Positions 27,482 through 35,028 of a stretch of DNA of 64,000 nt are shown here, in pieces; the stretch's first letter is position 1, and the number at the start of each line of letters is the position of its first letter. A program made the position numbers and the translations under genes. Origin of the DNA: Dehalococcoidia bacterium (GTDB taxonomy: Bacteria > Chloroflexota > Dehalococcoidia > Lucifugimonadales > JAGWBF01); assembly GCA_021295955.1 (NCBI GenBank), contig JAGWBJ010000003.1, positions 62,001-126,000 of the forward strand. Reading direction: 5' to 3'. The notes under the pieces are model-generated. The model was not told the origin of the DNA, searched no databases, and was given only the letters and a program-made list of their open reading frames with translations.

Positions 27482-28534
27482 CTATCTGAGACGGGGCATG
27501 ACCCTGGAGGCGAACAGGCCCATCGCTTCGAGGACCATGTCGTGGGGGACCAGGCCTCCGGGGTTGAACCAGCATACGATCTCTCCGGGGCCGAGGTCCT
27601 CCGACAGGGACCGAAGCCTCTCCACGCATGCGTCGGGGTCGCCGTATACGGCCACTTCGTCGCTCCACCGCTGGTAGGTCATTGCCTTGAGCCTCTCCCT
27701 GGACTGGAGGACCCGAGGGTTCTTCTTGGCCAAGGCATCGATGCTGGGGTGCTGGTAGGTGTCGGACAGTATCTTGACGTAGTTCTCGACGCTGGCCTGG
27801 AGGGCCTGTGCCGGGCCGTCGGAGCCTGCGAAGGGGAACACCGGCAGGTTGACGGAGAGCTCCCCGCCATGGATTGGGCTGTCTCCGGCCGCCAGGGCCG
27901 CCCGGTAGGTCTTGACTCCCTCGCGAAGGGCCGGGAGCGGGACGATCACCGGAGTGGCGAACATGTTGTAGCCGAGCTTGCCGACGAGCTCGAAGGTGTC
28001 GGCGCTGTTGGAAGCGATGCGCACGGGCGGATGAGGCGACTGGACCGGTCGTGGAGCGAGGGTCAGCTCCCTCGCCCGGAAGAACCGTCCCTGGTAGCCC
28101 ATCCGCTCCTCGGTCCACGCCCGGACGATGAAATCCAGCGCCTCCACGAAGCGGTCCCGGCTCTCCCCGATGGGAACGTCGAACCCCTCGAAATGGCTGG
28201 GCATGGCCCCCCGCCCAATGCCGAACTCGGCGCGACCTCCGGAGAGAACGTCCAGGGTGGCGATGTCTTCCGCCAGCCGGATGGGGTTGTGCAGGGGCAG
28301 GAGGTTTACGGCAACCCCCAGGCGGATCCTCCTGGTCGTCTCGGCGGCGGCCGCCGCCAGCATCAGGGGGGAGGGCGTTATGGAGAACCGGGCGTTGAAG
28401 TGGAGCTCGGCGAACCAGGCGTTGTCGAAGCCGAGATCGTCCCCCAGTCGGATCTGGTCGAGGGTGTCCCGATACCTCTGGCCCGGAGACTGGTCGTCGG
28501 CGCAGGGAAGCTGGTAGAACAGCCCGAACTTCAT
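27482..28534 (-). CDS. LLM class flavin-dependent oxidoreductase
   Basis: This 350-residue luciferase-like monooxygenase uses FMNH2 or F420 to oxidise an organic substrate. It shows FGLFYQLPCADD, LGFDNAWFAELHFN, TTRRIRLGVAVNLLPLHNPIRLAEDIATLD, GGRAEFGIGRGAMPSHFEGF and SVENYVKIL near the end. Length is typical. It begins 12 bp after the carboxyltransferase stop, so the two are probably co-transcribed. A flavin reductase that could supply reduced flavin is encoded at 38.4 kb. Substrate unknown. Confidence 0.9.
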   Translation of the reverse strand: MKFGLFYQLPCADDQSPGQRYRDTLDQIRLGDDLGFDNAWFAELHFNARFSITPSPLMLAAAAAETTRRIRLGVAVNLLPLHNPIRLAEDIATLDVLSGGRAEFGIGRGAMPSHFEGFDVPIGESRDRFVEALDFIVRAWTEERMGYQGRFFRARELTLAPRPVQSPHPPVRIASNSADTFELVGKLGYNMFATPVIVPLPALREGVKTYRAALAAGDSPIHGGELSVNLPVFPFAGSDGPAQALQASVENYVKILSDTYQHPSIDALAKKNPRVLQSRERLKAMTYQRWSDEVAVYGDPDACVERLRSLSEDLGPGEIVCWFNPGGLVPHDMVLEAMGLFASRVMPRLR

Positions 28535-28546
28535 GGAGAGGCCCGC

Positions 28547-30109
28547 CTAGAGGGGTATGTTGCCGTGCTTCTTGGGCGGGAGGCTGTCCCGCTTGGACTG
28601 GAGCATCTCCAGCGCGTCGATGATCCGGGGACGCGTCTCCCGTGGGTCGATAACGTCGTCCAGGAACCCCCGGCCCGCGGCTATGTAGGGATTGGCGAAG
28701 GCGTCGCGGAACTCCCCTATCAGCTTGGCCCGCGTGCGTTCGGGGCTCGACGCCTGGGATAGCTGGTCGCGGAAGATGATGTTGACGGCGCCCTCGGGGC
28801 CCATGACCGCGATCTCCGCCGAGGGCCATGCCAGGTTGATGTCGCCCCTCAGGTGCTTGCTGCTCATCACGATGTACGCCCCGCCGTAGGCCTTGCGGGT
28901 CATGAGGCTCACCTTGGGGACGGTGGCCTCGGCGTAGGCGTAGATGAGCTTGGCCCCGTGCTTGATAATGCCCCCGTACTCCTGGTCCGTGCCTGGCATG
29001 AAACCCGGCACGTCCACGAGGGTTACCAAGGGCACGTTGAAGCAGTCGCAGAACCGCACGAACCGGGCGGCCTTGGCCGAGGCGTCGATGTCCAGCACTC
29101 CCGCCAGGTACGCGGGCTGGTTGCCCACTATGCCCACAGTGCGGCCCTTCAGACGGGCGAAGCCCACCACGATGTTGGGAGCGAAGTCCCGGTGGACCTC
29201 CATGAACTCCCCGCCGTCGACGATCCTCTTGACCACGTCCCTGATGTCGTAGGCCCGGTTGGGCTCCTCGGGCACGATCTCCGAGAGGCTGTCGTCCACC
29301 CTGCCGGGGTCGTCGCCCGCGTCGAGGACAGGAGGGTCCTCCATGTTGTTGGACGGCAGGAACCCCAGGAGGCGGCGCACGCCGGCCAGGCACTCGTCCT
29401 CCGACTCCATCACAAAATGGGAGACGCCGCTCCGCGTGCCGTGGGCCGCGGCCCCCCCCAGCTCCTCGTGGGTCACCTCCTCGGAGGTCACGGCCTTGAT
29501 GACGTCGGGGCCGGTGATGTACATCTGGCTGATGCCCTGCACCATGAACACGAAGTCGGTGATGGCCGGCGAGTATACGGCGCCCCCTGCCGAGGGGCCA
29601 AGGATTACCGAGATCTGCGGTATGACGCCCGAGGCCAGGGTGTTTCGGAGGAATATGTCCCCGTACGCGGACAGGCTCAGCACGCCCTCCTGGATGCGGG
29701 CGCCGCCGGAGTCGTTCAAGCCTACGACGGGGCTGCCGGTCTTCATGGCAAGGTCCATCACCTTGCAGACCTTCTCTCCCACGACCTCCGACACGGAGCC
29801 GCCGAAGACGGTAAAGTCCTGGGCGTATACGAAGACCCTGCGCCCCTCCACCAGCCCGTAGCCGGTGACCACCGCGTCGCCGAGGACCTGTTTGTCGCCA
29901 AGGCCGAAGTCCGTGGTCCGGTGGGTTACGAAGGGGTCGATTTCCTGGAAGGTGCCCGGGTCCAGGAGGAGGTCGATGCGCTCTCGGCCGGTAAGCTTTC
30001 CCTTGGAGTGTTGCTGCTGGACTCGCTTGTCGCCGCCACCCGCGAGGGCCCTGTCCCGCATGGCGCCGAGCCGGTCCAGGCCGCTAGCGGCCTTCCTGTC
30101 CACCGCCAT
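28547..30109 (-). CDS. Acyl-CoA carboxylase carboxyltransferase subunit (PccB/MmdA type)
   Basis: This 520-residue protein is the biotin-dependent carboxyltransferase beta subunit, moving CO2 between carboxybiotin and an acyl-CoA such as propionyl- or methylcrotonyl-CoA. Motifs include GKLTGRERIDLLLDPGTFQE, GLNDSGGARIQEGV, ILGPSAGGAVYSPAITDF, LVDVPGFMPGTDQE and YAEATVPKVSLMTRKAYGGAYIVM. The ATG at 30109 follows GGAGAG; two upstream Met codons extend the frame but lack support. No biotin carboxylase or biotin-carrier gene is nearby, so the partner subunits must be elsewhere. Confidence 0.93.
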   Translation of the reverse strand: MAVDRKAASGLDRLGAMRDRALAGGGDKRVQQQHSKGKLTGRERIDLLLDPGTFQEIDPFVTHRTTDFGLGDKQVLGDAVVTGYGLVEGRRVFVYAQDFTVFGGSVSEVVGEKVCKVMDLAMKTGSPVVGLNDSGGARIQEGVLSLSAYGDIFLRNTLASGVIPQISVILGPSAGGAVYSPAITDFVFMVQGISQMYITGPDVIKAVTSEEVTHEELGGAAAHGTRSGVSHFVMESEDECLAGVRRLLGFLPSNNMEDPPVLDAGDDPGRVDDSLSEIVPEEPNRAYDIRDVVKRIVDGGEFMEVHRDFAPNIVVGFARLKGRTVGIVGNQPAYLAGVLDIDASAKAARFVRFCDCFNVPLVTLVDVPGFMPGTDQEYGGIIKHGAKLIYAYAEATVPKVSLMTRKAYGGAYIVMSSKHLRGDINLAWPSAEIAVMGPEGAVNIIFRDQLSQASSPERTRAKLIGEFRDAFANPYIAAGRGFLDDVIDPRETRPRIIDALEMLQSKRDSLPPKKHGNIPL

Positions 30110-30179
30110 ACTCTCTCCATCCGTGCGACTGTCTCGATTCCGGTTCATGCTAGCAGATGGGTGTGTACGGTGCAAGCGA

Positions 30180-30212
30180 ACGGGGTCGTGTTAGACGGGG
30201 TCGTGTTACAAT
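30180..30212 (+). promoter_or_regulatory. 15-bp tandem duplication that carries the extended -10 of folP
   Basis: ACGGGGTCGTGTTAG (30180-30194) is followed by ACGGGGTCGTGTTAC (30195-30209). The second copy completes TGTTACAAT, an extended -10 (TACAAT at 30207-30212) about 38 bp before the folP ATG. The first copy ends TTAGAC and is not a good -10. Confidence 0.6.
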
Positions 30213-30250
30213 GAGTCGTTCTTTCGGGACTCCCCATCGACGCCCCAGGC

Positions 30251-31141
30251 ATGGCCAAGCAGTCGCACACCGACCAGCGTCAGGTCCTTCTAACCCACAT
30301 CGGAGGCATACCCTTCCATTGGGGGAGCCGCACCCACGTGATGGGAGTCGTCAACGTGACCCCAGACTCCTTCTCGGGAGACGGTGTCGGCGACGACGTG
30401 GCGTCGGCCGTCGGCCTCGCCCTGCGAATGCAGGAGGAGGGGGCGGACCTGGTCGACGTGGGCGCCGAGTCCACTCGCCGGTACAATGACCGGGAGGGGG
30501 CCGTCCCCGTGGGCGTGGACGAGGAGCTTCGACGGGTGCTGCCGGTGGTGGAGCGCCTCTGCAGGGAGCTGTCGGTCCCCGTCAGCGTGGATACCTACAA
30601 GCCGCAGGTGGCCCGCCGCTGCCTGGAGGCCGGCGCCCACATGATCAACGACGTATGGGGCGTGAGGACCGACACGGGCATGTCCGAGGTCGTAGCGGAG
30701 TTCGGCGTCCCGGTGGTCCTCATGCACAACCGCGACGGCAACGTCTACTCGGACCTCCTGGCCGAGGTGACCGGGTCCCTGGGGGCCGCCGTGGAGAGGG
30801 CGCTGGCGTCGGGCGTTCCACGGGAGAACGTAATCGTCGACCCCGGCATCGGCTTCGGCAAGGTAGCCGACCAGAGTCTGGAGATCGAGGGAAGGCTGGC
30901 TGAGCTTGGACGGTTGGGCCAGCCGGTCCTTGTCGGCCCATCCCGGAAGTCGCACCTGGGCATGGTCCTGGGTGGACTGCCCGCCGGGGAACGCCTGGAG
31001 GGGACAGCGGCGGCGGTGTCCCTGTGCGTGGCGGGCGGCGCCGACATCGTGCGGGTGCACGACGTCAAAGAGATGGTGAGAGTGGTCAGGGTGAGCGACG
31101 CGATAGTCAGGGGTTGGAGGCCCGACGTTTGGAGCCGGTAA
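30251..31141 (+). CDS. folP: Dihydropteroate synthase
   Basis: This 296-residue TIM-barrel enzyme joins 6-hydroxymethyl-dihydropterin pyrophosphate with p-aminobenzoate in folate synthesis. It has HVMGVVNVTPDSFSGDG, DLVDVGAESTRRYND, PVSVDTYKPQVA, INDVWGVR, VVLMHNRDG, VDPGIGFGK and VGPSRKSHLG. The first two are the pterin-binding signatures. The ATG at 30251 has only a weak ribosome-binding site. The stop overlaps the start of folK by 13 nt, so translation is likely coupled. Confidence 0.96.
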   Translation: MAKQSHTDQRQVLLTHIGGIPFHWGSRTHVMGVVNVTPDSFSGDGVGDDVASAVGLALRMQEEGADLVDVGAESTRRYNDREGAVPVGVDEELRRVLPVVERLCRELSVPVSVDTYKPQVARRCLEAGAHMINDVWGVRTDTGMSEVVAEFGVPVVLMHNRDGNVYSDLLAEVTGSLGAAVERALASGVPRENVIVDPGIGFGKVADQSLEIEGRLAELGRLGQPVLVGPSRKSHLGMVLGGLPAGERLEGTAAAVSLCVAGGADIVRVHDVKEMVRVVRVSDAIVRGWRPDVWSR

Positions 31142-31659
31142 CAGCCTACCTGGGTATCGGCTCGAATCTGGGGCATCGCGAGGTCAACATCCGCTCCGCA
31201 CTGGAGCTCCTATCCCGCGACGTGACGCTGGAGGTGTGCTCCTCCATCTATGACACCGCGCCCTGGGGGTTCCACGACCAGGGCCGGTTCCTGAACTGCG
31301 TGTGCCGGGCCACGACCCGCCTGGAGCCCCGGGCCCTGCTGAAGGCCGTGAAGCGTGTGGAGGGCATGGTGGGCAGGCGCCGCACCTTCGTCAACGGTCC
31401 CAGGACCATCGACGTGGACATACTCCTCTACGGTAACATGGTCGTCAGTGAGCCGGGGCTGGAGATACCCCACCCCCGAATGGCGAGACGGGCCTTCGTT
31501 CTGGTGCCGCTGGAGGAGATCGCCGAGGACCTGCGGCACCCGGTGCTGGGATGCTCCGTGTCCGAGCTTGCCCGGCGCTTAGGCGGCGGCGACTCCGGAA
31601 GGCACGGCGAAGGCGTGCGGCTCTGGGGCGGCCCGATTCCCGTGCTGAGAATATCCTGA
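31129..31659 (+). CDS. folK: 2-amino-4-hydroxy-6-hydroxymethyldihydropteridine pyrophosphokinase
   Basis: This 176-residue enzyme pyrophosphorylates hydroxymethyl-dihydropterin, giving the substrate for FolP. It starts MEPVTAYLGIGSNLGHREVN and shows SSIYDTAPWGFHDQGRFLNC, RTFVNGPRTIDVDILLYG and IPHPRMARRAFVLVPL, the standard HPPK motifs. TTG at 31129 is chosen because GGAGG lies 8 nt upstream and the product then starts just before the conserved strand. It overlaps the folP 3' end. Confidence 0.94.
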   Translation: MEPVTAYLGIGSNLGHREVNIRSALELLSRDVTLEVCSSIYDTAPWGFHDQGRFLNCVCRATTRLEPRALLKAVKRVEGMVGRRRTFVNGPRTIDVDILLYGNMVVSEPGLEIPHPRMARRAFVLVPLEEIAEDLRHPVLGCSVSELARRLGGGDSGRHGEGVRLWGGPIPVLRIS

Positions 31660-31678
31660 CTGGGGGCGGTGGACCGGC

Positions 31679-33259
31679 ATGTCCAGGAACCGAGACACAG
31701 GGCCGGCGTGGAGCTACCACGACTCCACCAAGCTGTCTTACATTGACCTGACCTCCAAGCCTCCCCTGTACAAGCCCTCGGAGGGACGCCCGCTGGTTGC
31801 CCTGCCAAGGGGCCTGCCGCCTCCGGAGATGCCGGCCATCCAGGCGGCGGCCCTCCCGGGCGGCGGCTCAGGCGGGCGCGTGGACGTGGCTGCGGTGGCC
31901 CAGCTCCTCCACTACTCTTCGGGACTGGTCAGGAAGGCGGTGGTCCCGTCGGTGGGGGAGGTGCACTATCGGGCCGCCGCTTCGGCCGGGGCACTGTATC
32001 CCATCGAGGCCTACGTGGTCTGCGGGGACGTGGACGGCCTGCCGATGGGAGTATACCGCTTCTCTCCCCCGGAGGCGGGGCTATACCAGGTGAGGGAGGG
32101 GGACTTTCGCCGGTGCCTCTCACTAGCGGAAGGCGACGGCGATGGTCCGGCCTGGGACGCGGCGGTGGTGCTTACCGCCGTGTTCTGGCGCAGCGCCTGG
32201 AAATATCGCGCCCGCTCCTACAGGTACTGCTTCTGGGATGCCGGGACCGTGCTGGCCAACCTGCTGGCCACGGCCACGGCCTTGGGACTTCCCGGCCGGG
32301 TGTCCGCGGGGTTCGTGGACGAAGAGGTAGACCGGCTGCTGGGACTGGAGGGCGGAAGAGAGGCGGCCCTTTGCGTCGTACCCCTGGGCGACGGCACAGG
32401 CTCCCGGCGGGCGCCCGATTGCCGGCTCCCCACCGATGCACGGAAGGCTCCGGCCGCCCGGGGCGAGACCGTGTACCCGGAGATGCGGGAGCTGCACCGG
32501 GAGTCGTGCTTGGGCAGCGTGGCCGAGGTGCAGGACTGGAAGGGGGTCCTGGAGCCGAGGCCCGCCGAGGCTGCCGAGAGGTCTCACCCGCTGGAGCCCG
32601 CCGGGCCTGACTTGCCGTCGACGGATGGGCTGGGGCGGGTGATAGAAGACCGAGGCTCCACGCGGCGGTTCGCCCGGGAGCCCATATCTGTGGCCCAGCT
32701 GGACGGGGCCCTCCGGGCGTCCACGGGCCGCCTTACGGCGGACTTCCTGGGTCCCGGAGCGGATAGTCTCCTGGACGTGTACGTGATCGTCAATGCCGTG
32801 GAGGGTCTGGAGCCCGGCGCATACCATTTGACTCCTGGGGGCCAGGAGCTCGAACTACTGCGGCGGGGCGCGTTCCGTTCCGAGGCGGGCCACCTGTGCT
32901 TCGAGCAGGCCCTGGGGGCGGACGCTGCGGCGGTCGTGTTCCTCATGGCCGACCTCCAGAGGGTGCTGGGCCGGTTGGGGAACCGGGGGTACAGGGCTGC
33001 CCAGCTTGAGGCCGGGGTGGTGGGTGGGAGGCTGTATCTGGCCACCCACGCCCTGGGGCTGGGGGCCACGGGGATCACATTCTACGACGACGAGGTCACC
33101 GAGTTCTTCTCGCCCCACGCCCGGGGGAAGAGCGCGATGTTCGTAGTGCCCCTGGGTCGAAAGGCCGCCGAGAACCGGGTGCGTCCCTTCAGGTCCGCCA
33201 TCGGGGTGAAGCTGGACGCCCTCGCCCGCGGCGCCTACCCCGCCGGGTCCAACCCGTAG
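31679..33259 (+). CDS. SagB/ThcOx-type dehydrogenase with two tandem nitroreductase domains
   Basis: This 526-residue protein repeats the nitroreductase-like fold twice: residues about 70-260 (LLHYSSGLVRKA, AAASAGALYPIEAYVV, YCFWDAGTVLANLLATATALGL) and about 320-520 (RGSTRRFAREPI, GAYHLTPGGQELELL, LEAGVVGGRLYLATHALGLGATGITFYDD). SagB-type FMN enzymes oxidise thiazolines/oxazolines in peptide natural products, but also occur as orphans. No precursor peptide or YcaO cyclodehydratase gene is in the window, so an orphan role is likely. It lies 20 bp after folK on the same strand. Confidence 0.85.
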   Translation: MSRNRDTGPAWSYHDSTKLSYIDLTSKPPLYKPSEGRPLVALPRGLPPPEMPAIQAAALPGGGSGGRVDVAAVAQLLHYSSGLVRKAVVPSVGEVHYRAAASAGALYPIEAYVVCGDVDGLPMGVYRFSPPEAGLYQVREGDFRRCLSLAEGDGDGPAWDAAVVLTAVFWRSAWKYRARSYRYCFWDAGTVLANLLATATALGLPGRVSAGFVDEEVDRLLGLEGGREAALCVVPLGDGTGSRRAPDCRLPTDARKAPAARGETVYPEMRELHRESCLGSVAEVQDWKGVLEPRPAEAAERSHPLEPAGPDLPSTDGLGRVIEDRGSTRRFAREPISVAQLDGALRASTGRLTADFLGPGADSLLDVYVIVNAVEGLEPGAYHLTPGGQELELLRRGAFRSEAGHLCFEQALGADAAAVVFLMADLQRVLGRLGNRGYRAAQLEAGVVGGRLYLATHALGLGATGITFYDDEVTEFFSPHARGKSAMFVVPLGRKAAENRVRPFRSAIGVKLDALARGAYPAGSNP

Positions 33260-33269
33260 CAGGGGTACG

Positions 33270-34082
33270 TCAGCCGTCGATGGTCTCTATGACGTATCGC
33301 AGCGTCCCTTTGGGGACGGCGATTTCGACCTCTTCGCCCGGGAGCTTGTCCAGAAGCGCCTTGCCCACGGGCGAGGCGCTGGAGATCTTGCCGGTGGTGG
33401 GGTTGGCCTCTCGGGAGTTCACGACCGTGTACGCCGTCTTCTTGCCGTTGGCCAGGTCCCGGAGTGTGACCGAGGCGCCCAGACGCACGCGCTTCTCGTT
33501 GGAGTCCGAGGTCGGACTGGACACCACGGCGTTGGAGAGGATGGACTCCAGCTCCTTGATCCCGGACTCGATCATGCCCTGCCGCTCTTTGGCCGCGTCC
33601 AGGGGCGCGTTCTCCCGGAAGTCCTTGTCGGCCATGGCCCTCTGGATGTCCCCTACGATCTTGACCCGCTCCCCCTTTAGTATCTCCAGCCTGGCCTGGA
33701 GGTTGTCGTAGCCCTCCTGGCTCAGCTCGGCCTGCTCCTGGGACGACTTGAAGTGTACCCGATGGGCCCCCTTCTTGCTCTTGGACGCCCGAAGGCTGGG
33801 AGCGAGGCTCATTTCGACGTGTCCCTTGTCCTTCAGGTAGGTTAGGAAGGACTTGACCAGCTTGAGCTGGGTGGCCGAGTTGGACCCCCACAGGCCCGAC
33901 TCGGAGTAGCTGGCCACTTCGGAAGGGGTGAGCCGGTCTACCGTCCTGTCCCGGCCACACCACTGGATGAACCGGGTGAGCTCCTGGTGTCCGTCACGGG
34001 AGCTCTTGGCCTTTCGGTCCGATAAGAACAGGGTCAGCGCCTGTGCCAGGGAAGGACTCTGGTCATCCGCCACCGATCCCAT
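33270..34082 (-). CDS. GreA/GreB-type transcript cleavage factor fused to an integrase-like DNA-binding domain
   Basis: The 270-residue protein has two parts. Residues 1-100 (SLAQALTLFLSDRKAKSS, then LTRFIQWCG, LTPSEVASY, QLKLVKSFLTYLKDKG) resemble the SAM-like core-binding domain at the N-terminus of tyrosine recombinases; there is no catalytic recombinase domain. Residues about 112-270 are GreA-like: a coiled coil with the acidic tip ADKDFRENAPLDAAKERQG (Asp154, Glu157 retained) and a C-terminal FKBP-like domain ending KGTLRYVIETI. GreA rescues backtracked RNA polymerase by stimulating RNA cleavage. The fusion suggests a DNA-tethered cleavage factor, or repurposing. It converges with the SagB-like gene. 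Confidence 0.8.
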   Translation of the reverse strand: MGSVADDQSPSLAQALTLFLSDRKAKSSRDGHQELTRFIQWCGRDRTVDRLTPSEVASYSESGLWGSNSATQLKLVKSFLTYLKDKGHVEMSLAPSLRASKSKKGAHRVHFKSSQEQAELSQEGYDNLQARLEILKGERVKIVGDIQRAMADKDFRENAPLDAAKERQGMIESGIKELESILSNAVVSSPTSDSNEKRVRLGASVTLRDLANGKKTAYTVVNSREANPTTGKISSASPVGKALLDKLPGEEVEIAVPKGTLRYVIETIDG

Positions 34083-34261
34083 CTCCTTTCCCGGGGCCCT
34101 GGCCTCTGTACCGCCCGAATGGGCGGCTCCGGGCCCGCCGGTTTCGCGGTATCAAGCATACCAGTTAGTCCCTGGTATGGTAAAGTGCGGCGCCGCGGCG
34201 CGGGCCGGAAACGGGCAATAGGACGTGACACCTTGCGCTGTTCAATGTTCCCTGTATCGGG

Positions 34262-34267
34262 TACAAT
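34262..34267 (+). promoter_or_regulatory. -10 box TACAAT 8 bp before an ATG (possible leaderless start)
   Basis: TACAAT ends 8 bp before the ATG at 34276, and no ribosome-binding site is seen. A transcript starting about 7 nt after the -10 would begin at or next to the start codon. The -35 is not clear. Confidence 0.4.
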
Positions 34268-34275
34268 ATGTTGGT

Positions 34276-34959
34276 ATGCCCACGGTGGCCATTACAACCT
34301 GTACGGATGAAAGCGCCAGGAGGTACGCCTCCGCCCTGGGGGGCAACACCGCCGTTCGCACCCTCATCCCCGGGCGCGATTCGGGCCCTCCCGATGTCCT
34401 GCTGAAGGGGGTCTCGGGTCTGCTCGTGGCCGGGAACGCGGACGTGGGAGGGGGCGGCCACGGGGCGGGCGAGGGCCCGGCGGCCGAACATGGCAGGCAG
34501 AAGATGGAGCTTGGCCTGCTGGCCTCCGCTCTGGATAGGGACATGCCGGTGCTGGCCCTGTCCAGGGGCATGCAGCTCCTGAACCTGGCCTTCGGAGGAC
34601 AGCCCCTGATCGAGGTCCCGAGCCACGGGACCGACCCCGACGACGGTGACGCCAGGTCCGCCAGGCACATGGTGTACCTATCTCCGGGCAGCAAGCTCGC
34701 CGCCATACTGGGAATGGGCGGCTTCTTCCGGGTGAACAGCCGGCACCGCCTCGGGGTCAAAGAGGGGCGAAAGTCTCCCAGGCTGCTGGCCTCGGCCTAT
34801 GGCCTGGACGACGGTGTCATCGAGGGACTAGAGAGCCCGGAACACGACTGGGTCGTCGGAGTCCAGTGCTGCCCCGAGCGTCAGAACGAAGTGCCGCCCG
34901 CGTTCAAGAACCTGTTCATAGCCTTCACCGAGCGGGCCGAGCGGCTGGAGTGCGAATAA
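34276..34959 (+). CDS. Class I glutamine amidotransferase-like protein (peptidase C26 type) lacking the catalytic Cys and His
   Basis: This 227-residue protein matches gamma-glutamyl-GABA hydrolase-type amidotransferases: PVLALSRGMQLLNLAFGGQPL and VGVQCCPER are the two motif regions. In active relatives the nucleophile elbow reads G-I/C-CRGMQ and the triad motif reads QWHPE. Here Ser96 stands where Cys should be and Cys199 where His should be, though Glu201 remains. It is therefore likely a non-hydrolytic binder, or a changed enzyme. The upstream frame to 34225 is not supported. It lies directly before gyrA, 69 bp away. Confidence 0.75.
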   Translation: MPTVAITTCTDESARRYASALGGNTAVRTLIPGRDSGPPDVLLKGVSGLLVAGNADVGGGGHGAGEGPAAEHGRQKMELGLLASALDRDMPVLALSRGMQLLNLAFGGQPLIEVPSHGTDPDDGDARSARHMVYLSPGSKLAAILGMGGFFRVNSRHRLGVKEGRKSPRLLASAYGLDDGVIEGLESPEHDWVVGVQCCPERQNEVPPAFKNLFIAFTERAERLECE

Positions 34960-35028
34960 CGTTCAGGATGTAGGGCCCCTTACCGGGGGATTGTAGATGC
35001 GAGCGGTCGACAGTCAAAGGGAGGGACG

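Noticed and set aside
27444-29393. Long minus-strand frame of Arg/Gly/Pro composition
   Set aside because: Out-of-frame shadow of the LLM and carboxyltransferase genes.
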